Notes: generated by a model not told the origin, from the sequence alone. Counted from the stretch's first letter, positions 1 to 10,664 are shown. The stretch: DNA of 64,000 bases from Hemicordylus capensis (GCF_027244095.1 NC_069660.1:140109834-140173833); one strand, 5' to 3'. Made by a program: numbers and translations.

Positions 1-784
1 AGATGCTAAGGACTGAACCTGAAACCTTCTGCATGCAAAACATAAGGTCATTCACACAACCAGTAGGACAGGGCTCTTCCAGGTAGGGTTGGTTGTGTGA
101 AGCGTTGAGATTACTCCTGATCCTGCCACTCCTCCACTGGATAGCCCTGCTTTTAAACTCAGGCTAAAAGTGAGGTAGGAGTATGAGCATGTGCCTCCTA
201 CCTCACAACCTGTTCATGTGGGTGCTTGGGCTGCCAGCAGCCATCTTGGCCATAGAGGCCGGGGGAAGGAGTGGCCTGATAGCAGGGAGATCTCCAATGC
301 ACTGCGCTGTTCCAGGAATCTGGAAGCCCAGATTCCTTCCCCTGCCTCCCGATCGCCACACTGTTCATTTGGGTGCATGGAAGGTGGAGCCTTAACTCTG
401 ATGGTCACAAGCTTTATGACCTGGAATATTTCCCAGCATCCTCATTCAAGGATATTCAAAGAGAGAGAAAGATCTTCTGGGCTGTCCTAATACCCACAAC
501 CTGTCTTGAAGTGTGTGTTGTAGATGTGTGTTTAATTCTCTTACATGTGTCACTCTGTTGAGAATTCTGTCACATTAAGCATTCTTTAAACTGGCTTCCA
601 GTCTTCATTTAAAGCACAGCTGTGTGTTCCTGAAACACACAGACACCTAAGCATCTGACAAACTTTAAAAACTGATCTCTATTTTGTCATTCACATATTT
701 ATTTATATAACGGTTTTGTGCTCAAAAGTATTAAACATATCAAAAATATCTTAAGTATGGAAAGCCTGTCTTTTGGTAGTGAGC

Positions 785-1161
785 AGGAATGGTTCCATTT
801 GCTAAGCAGGGTTTGTCTTGGTTTGTATTTGGATGGGTGACTACATCTGAGCACTGTCAGCTGTAAGATATTCCTCTTACGTTCGGATTTTCCTCAACTA
901 GCATCTCAGAATGGATTCCTTATGTTTTAGTGTTAGGCAACTGTTAATTGCACAATAACCAAATCAGAAAACCAGGATGGGGTTGAAGCTCAATGGTAGA
1001 GCATCTGTGTGCATATGAAAGGTCCCAGGTAGGGCTAGGAAAGACTCCTGAAACCTTGGAGAAGCTGAAACCTTGGAGAAGCTGCTGCCAGTTAGTTTAA
1101 ACAATACTGAGCAAGATGGGAACACTGGTTTGACTTGGTGTAAGGCAGCTTGCTATGTTCT
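785..1161 (+). repeat. Chimeric SINE: 5S rRNA-like head plus tRNA-like part, split
   Basis: Positions 785-878 resemble the 3' half of 5S rRNA (gctaagcaggg, then ttggatgggtgacta, then ctgtaagata). Positions 975-1161 look tRNA-derived (agctcaatggtagagcatc as an A-box-like stretch) and end in a family-typical tail (taaggcagcttgctatgttc). The two parts are normally contiguous in this family, as in the copy at 5185-5485, but here about 96 bp of other DNA lies between them. The 5S and tRNA resemblance is seen in the sequence. A relation to the known 5S-headed reptile or amniote SINEs is inferred. Confidence 0.6.
875..974. repeat. Direct repeat, copy A (~97 bp)
   Basis: This block (gttcggatttt ... 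aaatcagaaaacca) recurs almost exactly at 1843-1939. The only clear differences are a 3-bp indel (cct) and one base near the left edge. It sits inside a SINE between its 5S-like and tRNA-like parts, so this copy is probably the derived one. Confidence 0.8.
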
Positions 1162-1229
1162 TATCCTTCTTGGATCCAAGGCCTACTCGTCTGCAGTGCT
1201 GTGTGGTTGTTTTTGTTATGATCTCTAGC

Positions 1230-1230
<1 letters not shown>

Positions 1231-1275
<45 letters not shown>
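1231..1275. repeat. (CA)n microsatellite
   Basis: About 22 uninterrupted CA units. Confidence 0.95.
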
Positions 1276-1277
<2 letters not shown>

Positions 1278-1602
1278 ATTTGGTTCCTTACAACCCTCCA
1301 GAGAGTGCAGCTTTATGTGCACAGGAGGGCAGATGGTAGCAGAAAAATCTCACATAGCAAAAGGGGACTATTTTGTATCATCTCTGACCAGCCTGCTGAA
1401 TCACATAGGGAGCAGTATGTGCATACACTTCACTTACTGGCATGCTGTCCCTCTGCATAATCACATGGAAGTGCAGAAAGTCCAAACCACCCCTCACTGT
1501 GTGATTTCAATACTACTCAAATCATGCTGTAAGTGGTGGTTTGATGCCCTCCTGCCCCCGATCGGATGCAGGGGAGATGTACATGCATACATACTCCTCC
1601 TA

Positions 1603-1677
1603 TTGTAAACTGCCCTGAGCCATTTTGGAAGGGCAGTATAGAAATTGAATAAATAAATAAATAATAATAATAAATAA
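1603..1677 (+). repeat. LINE/SINE 3' tail with (AAAT)n and (AAT)n
   Basis: The stretch aaactgccctgagcc ... ggaagggcagtatagaaatt is followed by aataaataaata and taataataa. The same tail recurs in this window (15790, 35097 on plus; 14250, 44880, 53355 on minus). It looks like the common 3' end of an L2/CR1-type LINE or a SINE that shares it. The family name is uncertain. Confidence 0.6.
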
Positions 1678-1842
1678 TGGGATGGAGGGTCTGTTCAGAT
1701 GTATCAGTTGTCTCTGAATACCAGATGCTTAGGACAAACCATGAGGAGGGCTGTAGCCTTCGTGCTGTTCTTGTAAACTTCTCAGGAAACATCTGTCTGC
1801 CCACTGTAGACTAACTGGGCCTCTGGTCTGATCTCATAGGTC

Positions 1843-1939
1843 TCTTATGTTCGGATTTTCAACTAGCATCTCAGAATGGATTCCTTATGTTTTAGTGTTA
1901 GGCAACTGTTAATTGCACAATAACCAAATCAGAAAACCA
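1843..1939. repeat. Direct repeat, copy B (~97 bp)
   Basis: Near-identical partner of 875-974. It directly follows a SINE 3' end (ggtctcttatgttc), which suggests that this is the original location and copy A is the duplicate. Confidence 0.8.
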
Positions 1940-2057
1940 AGGTGACAACTCTATATTTCCTCTCAACCTCCAGTTTAGTTACTTGTACCGAACCCTAAGT
2001 CCATATAAATGTAACCACCAAGTGTCCCCCAGATAAACCTGTCAAACATCTAGCATA

Positions 2058-2500
2058 GGAACACAGGAAGCTGCCATATACTGAGTAAGACCATAGATTC
2101 ATCTAGCTCAGAATTGTCTACACAGACTGGCAGTGGCTTCTCCAAGGTTCCAGGCAGGAATCTCTCTCAGCCCTACCTGGAAGATGCCCCGGATGGAACT
2201 TGGAACCTTTTGCTCTTCCCAGAGTGGCCCCATCCCCTAAGGCAGGCCTGCTTAACTTTGGCCCTCCTGCAGATGTTGGCCTACAACTCCCATAAACCTT
2301 GAGTGTAGGCCACAGTGGCCGAGGACTATGGGAGTCATACTCCAAAAGCAGTTGGAGGGCCAGAGTTGAGCAACCCTGCCCTAAGGGGAATATCTTACAG
2401 TGCTCACACATCAAGTCTCCCATTCATATACAACCAGGGAGTACCCTGCTTAGCTAAGGGGACAAGTCATATTTGCTACCACAAGACCAGCTCTCCTCTC
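2058..2500 (-). repeat. Chimeric 5S/tRNA SINE, interrupted by a hAT MITE
   Basis: Read on the minus strand, the 5S-like part is 2500-2387 (gcttagctaagcagggt, tgaatgggagactt, cactgtaagatattcccc). It is followed by the second part ending in the family tail (tatggcagcttcctgtgttc) near 2058. A 136-bp MITE at 2243-2378 with its 8-bp duplication splits it. Apart from that the copy is nearly full length. Confidence 0.65.
2243..2378. mobile_element. hAT-type MITE nested in a SINE
   Basis: The element is palindromic: it begins caggcctgc...ggccctcctgcag and ends ...ggagggccagag...caaccctg. Perfect 8-bp duplications ccctaagg flank it (2235-2242 and 2379-2386). CAG-starting ends and 8-bp duplications are hallmarks of hAT elements. 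It has no coding capacity. Confidence 0.85.
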
Positions 2501-3159
2501 TAAAGCCACCTTTCTCAGCAACATTCTATCTCTGTGCACTAACCTGCTTCAAGTAATAGATCAAAAGAGAAATGATAAAAACATCAGACTTTCTCCTAGC
2601 ACTTGATGAAACTGAATGAATCTAGGGAAATTCCTTCAAAATTCAAACTGGGGATTGTTGTAGGCTCCCTGCTGTTCTCCTGCTCTGAAAGAATCTTGGC
2701 TGGCTGCATGTTCATAAAATTGGAGCAGACACATTAAATGCTACCAAATGGGTAGTCCTTATTCTTTCAAACAGAGTGTTTTAAACACATGGCACAGCAC
2801 TGAAATGAATTCTGAACTGTGAAAATGAAAATCAAAGTGAAATCTGCGTAGATTTTCAGAAAACCTCTAATGTTTTTCAAGGAGAGTAAGTACTAAGCCA
2901 AGCCCCATGTCATAAAAACAGTGGGTTAGTGGAAGTGGTGTCCATGGTAGAAGAGCTGTTGGGCTAGGTTATACAATTTGTTATCCTGAAATCACATCAG
3001 CCTCTCATTTGTTTACATGTTCAAGGAGTGAATTAGGAGCAAAAGAGTGCTGAAGGAATGTCAACACATTATGAAAAAATTCCTTAACTCACCAGTTTTT
3101 CAGAAATAGCAGGCTTACTTATGGTCTGCAAGATGGGTACTGGTCAAAAGAGAAAAGCA

Positions 3160-3612
3160 GTGACGGTCCATGGTTCCAAAAAATTGTGGTTTGCACTCAA
3201 ACCAAACCGGGCCAGCTGGTTCTATGCACACCCCTAGTTCAGGGAGGTTGCACAGAGCCAGGCTGTAATTGAAGTTCCCCTTGACATCAGAGCCAGCCCA
3301 TTGTGCCAACTATTCCATAAATATGGACAAATAAATATGGTATGCCAAAGTTTTCAGACTGATTCTTCTGTCAATTGTCCTTTTCAAATATTTTGCTGAT
3401 AGAACTTGAGCAGCAATCAGCAAACTCCACAGCAAAGCTTTATGTTGAACCTGGGACTTCCTGCTTGCATGACCAAAAAATATATATATTCACGAACCCG
3501 CAGGGGGGGGTTGGTCCTGGTCTGGACAAAACCGGGAAGGGGGAGGTTCGGTGCAACCCCAAACCATCAAACCCCCAAACTGAACCCCCGAACTGGTTCG
3601 CACATCCCTACC
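3160..3612. repeat. Remnants of palindromic hAT-like elements
   Basis: Two right-end-like pieces are visible: one at about 3170-3235 ending gcacacccctag, and one at about 3495-3611 ending ggttcgcacatccct. Both carry the C- and G-rich 'ggttcgg' word family also seen at 60590-60720 and, more distantly, in the complete element at 54575-55127. No matching left ends or duplications were found. Confidence 0.35.
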
Positions 3613-4146
3613 CTGAACCTCAGTAGCATAGCTACTCACCATGCCAGTGCAAGCATCTACTTGCAATTTATGTGAAAATAAATCAAGATCAACTATGATG
3701 TCTGTAGCAACCAATCTTGGTTTATTTCAACCTACTAACTTGAAATAAATCTGAAACTAAGGTTTGAACTGAGTTACAAATTGCAGTTTATTTCATGCAA
3801 ATAGGTTAGAATAACCCAAGATTGGTCAGTTTGGATGTTATGACTGATCTTGGTTTATTTTATCCTAAATCTGAAGTGGACACTTCTGTGGGCATGGGAA
3901 TCAAGAGCACACACTCCTGTCCTGAGACTTAGGTTGCAGAGTGCAAAGATGCAAGGTTGCAGATTGCAAATCTGAAAATTAAACATTTTCTCCATCTCAC
4001 CCAAAATATATGATTTTGTGCTCTGATCGATCTTATACTTGCATCAAAATAAGTATTTGAAAAATGGGTCATAGGGCATTGTTTTAAAACCTGCTTTCCA
4101 CTCCTATTCTTGAATTGCTTGTGATGATGATGATGATGATGATAAT

Positions 4147-4553
4147 CTATCCCCTCTGTTGTTTGTAATTGCCATGATTCCACTTTCACAAATACTAAAC
4201 AAAACAGGCCTTGGATACCAAACATCTAAAACATCAGGTAAAATAAACCACCTGCTCTACATGGACAATTTGACGTTGTACGGACAATTTGAAGTTGTAG
4301 GTGCAATTCCAAAACACCTTGAAGAGCGCCTCAACACCATAGGGGCCACAGAAATCACCACCAGCCAATTACAAAAAGCAGCTTTACTGGGACCAGCCTA
4401 TATTTTGGAACAATATCTATAATAATAACAATATTGATAATAATAAAATGCTGGCATCTCAGGTTCTTGGGAAGGACTCGATGTCTGGACAAAACAAACC
4501 AGTCAATAACACCTGTGTAAACCTGTGTAAACCAGGAAGAACAAACTAACAAA
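4147..4553 (+). mobile_element. R4-clade LINE, short internally deleted copy
   Basis: An open frame (4159-4422, 87 codons) joins the reverse transcriptase segment up to the YMDD region (here YMDN) directly to the last ~40 residues of the R4 protein (GAIPKHLEERLNTIGA ... AYILEQYL). The 3' untranslated end, with ggcatctcaggttcttggg and agtcaataacacctg, is the same as in the copies ending near 39200 and 52977. About 1.6 kb of the full element is missing, and the deletion keeps frame. A GAT/TAA-type repeat flanks it on the left. It could not be mobile alone. Confidence 0.8.
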
Positions 4554-4784
4554 CAAACAACCTGTGTTAGCTTCCTGTGTGCTTTGATTTCAATGTGTGC
4601 TTTGATTGGTGGTAGATACGTACTTCTCTAACTTGCTTGGGATTTGTTGGTTTTTCTTTCCTCAGGCCTTTGGCAAGGTAATTCTTATACTTTTCTTTAT
4701 GAGAAATATGTATTTGGCCACTTGTCTAAGAAAGAATTTTAATAACTTATTGAGATTACAATTTTTATTCAAAGGTATTCTCCC

Positions 4785-4930
4785 TCTGAACATGAAGGCT
4801 TTACATAGCCATCACGACTAAGACCTAGTGATAGACCTTTCTTCCTCTGTGAATGTGTCTAATGCTCTTTTAAAGTTATCTAAATTGTGCTGAGTTGGGA
4901 CATCCTTTTAGGTGGGCCTTTCAGTAAAGG
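4785..4930 (-). repeat. CR1-like LINE fragment
   Basis: The stretch tgaatgtgtctaatgctctt, then taaagttatctaa, resembles the antisense of sauropsid CR1 3' regions (tgaatttgtctaatccccttttaaagcc). A related fragment is at 20630-20790. Old and short. Confidence 0.4.
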
Positions 4931-5049
4931 GAATACTTATTGTGTTATGTTTAAAACATATGTTCCTTTGAGTCAGGTGTTTTGCCAATGAATTGTCTGG
5001 AAGTCAGGCCATTGTTCTCTCCAGAGCGGTACTGTCTGCACTTGCTGGC

Positions 5050-5112
5050 CGTGTCTCTCCAGGGTTTCAGGCAGGGCAGGAGTCTTTCCTAACCCAGCTT
5101 GGAGACGCCTCT
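5050..5112 (-). repeat. SINE fragment, minus strand
   Basis: The minus strand reads gaaaccctggagagaca preceded by ggaaagactcctgccc, the internal part of the same tRNA-type SINE as at 975-1161. Confidence 0.45.
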
Positions 5113-5184
5113 TGTGTTTCTTTGGCTCCATGGCTCTGTGCAATGGAGACGTAAAGGTCTCATTTGGGAGGGAGAGCTGGTCTT

Positions 5185-5485
5185 GTAGCAGCAAGCATGA
5201 CTTGTCCCCTTTGCTAAGCAGCATCCACACTAGTTTGCATTTGGATGGGTGACTACATGTGAATCCTGTAAGATATTCTCCTTAGGGGATGGGGAGATAG
5301 CTCAGTGGAAGAACATCTGCATGCTTGCAGTTCACTCACTGGCAACATCTCCAGGGAGCAGAGGGAACACTGCTGTTTGAAAAACCACGGAGAGTTGCTG
5401 CCAGTCAGAGTCAACACTACTGAGCTAGATGGACTAATGGTCTGACTCACTACAAGAAAGCTCCCTGTGTTGCTAAGGTTATAGG
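5185..5485 (+). repeat. Chimeric 5S/tRNA SINE, near full length
   Basis: The 5S-like head (ttgctaagcag, tttggatgggtgacta, cctgtaagatattc) runs directly into a tRNA-like part (ggggagatagctcagtgg) at about 5285. It ends with agctagatggactaatggtctgac and ctccctgtgttgc. This is the clearest evidence in the window that the two RNA-derived modules form one element. Confidence 0.65.
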
Positions 5486-5499
5486 TGGTGAATAACCAC

Positions 5500-7050
5500 A
5501 CAGGTTTCAAGCGCTGTAGGATTAGGAAACTATCCTTGACTTCTTGCAACAGAACGCCCAGAATTAATGCATCTATTTAAGTGAGGTGTGTGGCCATGGG
5601 GATGTGGCTGTTGGGGTGAGCATGGCTATTGGGCATGGCTGTCAGAGTGAGTGTGGCTATGGGGGCTGTCTGCTCTCCCTGGAGCAGGTGGGTTGTGGGG
5701 GCAGGGATTCCAAAAAAAGGAGCCCAGCTTCAATTCTTGTATACAGGCCCTTTCAGAGCTTGCTATGCCACTGGGTTAAATCAAGTGTGTGAACGCCAGT
5801 GTGGAGTTGTGCAAATGCTCTGGGGTGAGTTTGTGTGTAAGCAGAGAAGTTGGCAAGAAAGTGTGGGGACCCAACTTTGAGCCAGCGCTCATAGGGTGTG
5901 GGAGATGGTTGCAACAGGCAGATGGTCATATCTTCTAGTAAACACATTGGAAGATATGGACACACTGGAGGGCAAAAATGTTTTAGAGGTATAAATAGTG
6001 GGGAAACAACTGTGATCCAGTAACTCCCCCTTGCAGTGATCTGGATGGAGTATTGTTGTGAATAAATCACTTAGGCTGAATTGCTCAAAAGTGCTAATTT
6101 ATTTGAACTGGTTCCATTTTCAAGGGACCAAATTGTATGTTATCAGGGTGCTGATAAAGAAATGGACCGGAAGTGTTGCTTGATGAAGGGAACTGTTGAG
6201 GGGAACTATTAATGGAAGTAAAAGTGCAGAACTGAAATATCTCTTAGCTCATTAACTAGGCTTTTTTGTAATTGACGGGAAGAAAATATGGGGTGTGGTT
6301 TCCCCAGCCTCCTGTATTTGAAAAGCTTTCTAAGGACACAGCCTGTGACATCTTGAACCAAGGGTTTTTAAAAAGCCAGCCAGCTTCCCTACAGGAACAC
6401 TGCAGCCCCAGAATAACTTCCTAGCTGGCCCTTCATTCTACAGCTAGCTAATGAGGGTCGGCTGAAACACCCGCTCTCAGAGGAACTCATCAGCCAAACA
6501 ATGCTTCCTGCCTTCCATTGCTGGGAAGCTGCTGGTGCTTTCCATTTTCCTCATAAGGGGTTTTCATCAGCCAGAGCAAAAACCATGAATCTCTTTGTAA
6601 GCAGAGCTTTTATCCTACCATGATAATTAGACATTAATTAGGCATTTGTAGAGCAACAGGAATGGTCCTCCAGAGAAAGAAAAGTCCCTGTTTATGGAGA
6701 AAAGCGATAAGAAAACTAAGCCCGTCCATTGCCCAAAGAGAACATCAAGTTTAAAAATATGTTTGGCTTTAACATTTATATTATATCATATATTACTTGA
6801 GTGGCCCTGAATAACCTAGGAGATGGAAAGAAGCCCAGGAGTTATTTCACAAAAGACGTTTAAATTGCCTTTTAGAAACTTTTGAAATTTGTGACATCTG
6901 TAGACTGATGATCATGACATGTATTGCATTTGTTCAAGTGTTAATATTCTCCTGTTCTCAGAATTTCTGTATGCAATGAGAGTCCTGATAATATCCTCTG
7001 GTGTACTGGTAGAGTTGCCAACAAATCAGAAGAGCCTGATTAAAAAAAGA
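5500..7050. other. No gene recognised
   Basis: Mostly unique-looking, AT-balanced DNA. The part around 6540-6660 contains clustered ATTA/TAAT words (ccatgataattagacattaattagg), which could be an enhancer-like conserved element, but conservation cannot be judged here. No splice-bounded open frame was convincing. Confidence 0.4.
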
Positions 7051-7266
7051 AAAAAGCAAAGAGGTGCCTTTTAAAGTGGTGATTCTCTTATATTAAGCAG
7101 AGGGAGAGTAACTGGCCCTATCCATCCCCAGCACAGCATCCCTTCAGTGGTTGTTGCTGCTGTCTACATTACATTTCTTTTTAGACTGGGATCCCTTTGG
7201 GGACAGGGAGCCATCTTCAGTTATTATTTTTCTGCATAAACTACTTTTTGTTGAATTGTGGTATAG
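7050..7266 (+). repeat. LINE/SINE 3'-end repeat
   Basis: Contains the family words ggtgattctct, agagtaactggccctatcc, cccagcacag and cctttggggacagggagcc. The full version with its tail is at 15622-15890 and a minus copy is at 44840-45112. Here the gccctgagcc tail is decayed. Confidence 0.55.
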
Positions 7267-7359
7267 ACCCTAGCCTGAGCACTATGTGAATAAGCAGGTG
7301 AATGTATAAGCATGACCACCTGCTTGTGTTGCACAACAAACTTACATCAGAGATACACT

Positions 7360-7660
7360 TACAGTGGCCAACACTGGCAGCTATGAACTGGCCTTCAACT
7401 GGTGGGTGGCTGTCCCAAAGCAGCAGCACCATCAGTGGCTGAAATGCTGAACAATCCAATGCCAGCGTTTCTGGGGCTGCTGCACACTTGAAAGGCAGCC
7501 CTGGAGGTGCTGTGGAGGCACAGAGTTGCACAACAACTTAAAGTAGTGCATGGGCAATGCACTACTTCCACTGTCTCTAATGGTAGTTTTGTGGTGGTGC
7601 CTGCATGCTGCTTTATGTAGTTGTGCAACTTCTCTGTAACACTGCCACAACACAGCAGTC
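7360..7660. repeat. Possible decayed foldback MITE
   Basis: Shares the words acagtggcc, gttgcacaac and gttgtgcaac with the foldback elements at 11140-11435 and 18474-18710. A short perfect inverted repeat (aagtagtgcat ... atgcactactt) lies near 7540-7566. The ends are unclear. Confidence 0.3.
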
Positions 7661-8701
7661 TCAGAGGGTCAGAGACACCGGAGTTGGATTGTGCAGTATG
7701 TAGACCACCGTCTTTTATTTTGGTTTCATGTTTTTAAAGCAGAAAGAGAGGAGTGGGAATATGCTCTCCTGTATATGAACTCATCAAAGACAAAAGGCAA
7801 TATTATCATGAAAAAAGCTAGGCAGGAACCCCTTTTCCAGCACCTAATGCTAATTTTGTGTATTCAGACAGCATTTGGTGTGCAAGGAAGCACTCCAAAC
7901 ATGAGATTCCCCTACCTGCAGTCAGAAGTGGTATAATCCAGTAAGAGGTCTACTATGCAATCTGCTGTTTCTTTAAATTAGCTTTCTCAGAGATAGGGAG
8001 GCAAGACAGAGAGGAGCAGTCAAAGAAGTTGGAAAAGGGTGAGGAAAATGTACATTGTGTGGGCTCCATGTTGCAGGTTGATGTTAAAGGTAGATTGTGA
8101 GCTTTAAAAGATTTATGGCTACTGCTCCTGTGTTCTACACCTAGCCCCTAGTTTTCTGCACATAATTTTCATACAGTTGAGAACTGTATTTGCAAGTGAG
8201 CATGGAAAAAGGACAGTGCAGGTTGGATGAAGAGGTGTACTGGCCAAGGCGCTATTGTCTGAAGATGGGATAAGGCTTTAGGGCATGATAAAATATGTAC
8301 CAAGAGACTGTGGCAACAACTGCTATACCAAGAAGCACATGGCATGCATTTCTCCATACAAAAGACAGTCATAGAAAGAAGAGAATGTGAAGCTTTTGAA
8401 TGACAGAGAACTCTTCATCAAGCCGAATAGTTAACTAGCTTTCCCCCTATAAAACTTGTCCTACCTTATTATCTGTGGCAAAATCTAGTCACTTCTGTTA
8501 AACAGTCATAGCTGATCACAGCAAGAGTCTCTCTAATTTGAAAAGAGTTCTACAGCTGGACAGTGTAAGTTGCATCTGACTCCTGCCCGAGAAAACTTAT
8601 GCCACAATATTTGTTTGTATTTAGGGTACACAAGACTCAGTGCTGTGTTTGCTGCAACCGGCTTCCTTAAAACAAAATTATTATGGATTCATATTTGATT
8701 T

Positions 8702-8745
8702 TCATGTTGTATTAGTTTGTGAGCTCACAAACTAATACAACATGA
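8702..8745. repeat. Perfect 44-bp palindrome
   Basis: The arm tcatgttgtattagtttgtg is followed by agct and then its exact reverse complement, so the 44 bp equal their own reverse complement. There is no spacer and no mismatch. The flanks do not continue the symmetry. Confidence 0.95.
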
Positions 8746-9258
8746 GGGCCTTTGAGGGCCCAGGGTAGGATACCTGTCGAATAAATAAATGGCTGTGCCT
8801 GCTCCTAGTTCTTGAGTTTACAGCATATTGTGCTTCATATTCCCAGAGCTGCTGGTTCTGATTTCTAAGCAGAAAGCTGGACAGCAGCACAAAATGTGGG
8901 CAAACAAAGTTATCTTTCAAATATAATCTGTATTTTTATTTAAATTGAGCAGGCTTGTGACAGAGAAAAATCCAGCAGCTAGCATCTATTCATTTAGGCT
9001 CAAAAGTAGGCCTAGGGAACTTCAGCTCTTTAATCTACATCAGGCATTAACACTCTGTCTTCATTTTCATGTGGCCCACTGCATGTGGGGCACCCTAGTG
9101 TGTCTCTGATTCCCTCACAATTGGTTTTGCCAACTGGGGTAGTGCTTTGAAACCACATGATTTAGTTCCAATTCAGGGCTGTTTCTTCTGCGACAAGGCA
9201 CTGGTGGCAGCTAACCACTGGCAAATGTTTTCTCAAGCAATGTGAGTCATGGAGAAAG

Positions 9259-9279
9259 CTGCTGCTGCTGCTGCTGCTA
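9259..9279. repeat. (GCT)n short tandem repeat
   Basis: Seven GCT units, followed by an imperfect unit and agcagcagg. Confidence 0.8.
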
Positions 9280-9347
9280 GAAGCAGCAGGTAGAGGAATT
9301 CCCCTTCTTCTTCCTCTTTTGCTATAGACAAGAAGATATGGAGCAAG

Positions 9348-9500
9348 GGTGTAGCAAGGTTGGAGTGGGCCCCGGGACAAAAAGTGAGAATGAACCCCTG
9401 CCTCCTTGCCTTCTTCTTCTGATGGACTAGGAGGCAGAGAGTAAAGAGCAAGCTGTCACTCCTGGCAGGACCCCATGGGCCTGGGGACATTGTCCACTCT
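9348..9500. repeat. hAT MITE remnant
   Basis: ggtgtagcaaggttggag and gtgggccc match the left end of the complete elements at 37514-37680 and 44070-44505. The right end is not recognisable. Confidence 0.4.
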
Positions 9501-9537
9501 TGTTCAATTATAGCTATGTCCCTGGTACAGAGAGCCA

Positions 9538-9825
9538 TCTAATGGTGCAGCGGGAAAATGACTTGACTAGCAAGCCAGAGGTTGCCAGTTCGAATCCTCA
9601 CTGGTATGTTTCCCAGACTATGGGAAACACTATGTATGTTTCCCAGACTATGGGAAACACCTATATCGGACAGCGGCAATATAGGAAGATGCTGAAAGGT
9701 ATCATCTCATACTGCACTGGGAGATGGCAATAGTAAACCCCTCCTGTATCCCACCACAGACAACCACAGGACTCTGTGGTCACCAGAAGTCGACAGCGAC
9801 TTGACGGCACACTTTGCCTTTACCT
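9538..9825 (+). repeat. tRNA-derived SINE with BovB-like tail
   Basis: The head has a B-box-like gccagttcgaatcc. The body contains gatgctgaaaggtatcatct. The tail gtcgacagcgacttgacgg, then cacactttgcctttacc, parallels the BovB 3' end gtcgacaccgacttgatgg at 39866-39885, so BovB enzymes probably mobilised it (inference from the stringent-recognition model). A 27-bp unit around gtttcccagactatgggaaac is tandemly duplicated at about 9604-9660. Minus-strand relatives lie at 19566-19790, 21728-21930 and 60519-60584. Confidence 0.75.
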
Positions 9826-10374
9826 GGTACAGAGTAATTGATGGTGTAAGTGTTCTTTCTGCAGTGCATGTATGAAACGCGATGGCCTGGACGGTCAGGC
9901 TAAATGTTTTTTGGTTGGGCTGACTGAATCATCATGCTTAACAGCAGAGAGTTAGCTTAGGCAACATGTTTAATCTTCAAGAATTATTTTGGATTTTATG
10001 TTTGTATTTTTAAATTAGTGTTATTTGATTCTTTAAATAAATATTGATATTGTTTTATTGATATTTAATATTGTTAGCTGCCTTTTTGTGAAGGAGCAGG
10101 AGATAAATTTTCTAAATAAATAAATGTTGGTTGTGGCAAGAATCCAAAGATTCTGCACATGTTTTTATCACAGTCATTCCATTGAAGAGGCAAGCTACTG
10201 TTCACTTTCTAAAGTGGTTCATTTGTTCAGCCTGCTTGTGCAGTTTTCTCATGCATGTACCTTCTTTGGATCTCAGGTTGATACTATAATTCTCTCCTCT
10301 GCATCACTGCACTTTTAGGGAGTCCTGTACTTGGGTGTAACAGATCTGTGGACACCTGTGCATGCATGACAATA

Positions 10375-10664
10375 TGAGGTCATTCACACAATCAAATACT
10401 GTGTTCTACCCAGGTTTGGAAGCTGTATGCTCTCCCAATTTTTGGTTATGTGGAAGCAAGGTTGAAGGAAAACCTGTGTAGAAGTGATTATGTGGAAGCA
10501 AGGTAGGAGGAAAAGCTACCCAGGTTTTTCTCCTAGCTTGCTTCCACACAATCACTTCTACCCAGGTTTTCTTCCTACCTTGCTTTCACACAACTGAAAA
10601 TTGGGAGCACACACAGCTCCCAAACCTGGGTAGAACACAGTTTTTGATTGTGTGAATGACCTCA
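10375..10664. mobile_element. 290-bp foldback (palindromic) MITE-like element
   Basis: The two halves are inverted copies. The left starts tgaggtcattcacacaatca and continues ctgtgttctacccaggtttgg; the right ends with its reverse complement. The arms fill almost the whole element, so single strands would form one long hairpin. No clear duplication of target DNA was identified and the superfamily is unknown. A partial relative of the terminal word (aaggtcattcacacaacc) is at about 43-60. Confidence 0.75.

Noticed and set aside
785-878. 5S rRNA gene
   Set aside because: Only the 3' half of 5S is recognisable, with many changes, and the same sequence occurs as part of a dispersed SINE.
1155-1460. 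101-codon frame through the CA microsatellite
   Set aside because: The frame is open only because (CA)n reads as alternating His/Thr; there are no splice or start features.
9538-9620. tRNA gene
   Set aside because: It has a B box but no foldable cloverleaf, and it continues into a SINE body with a BovB-like tail.
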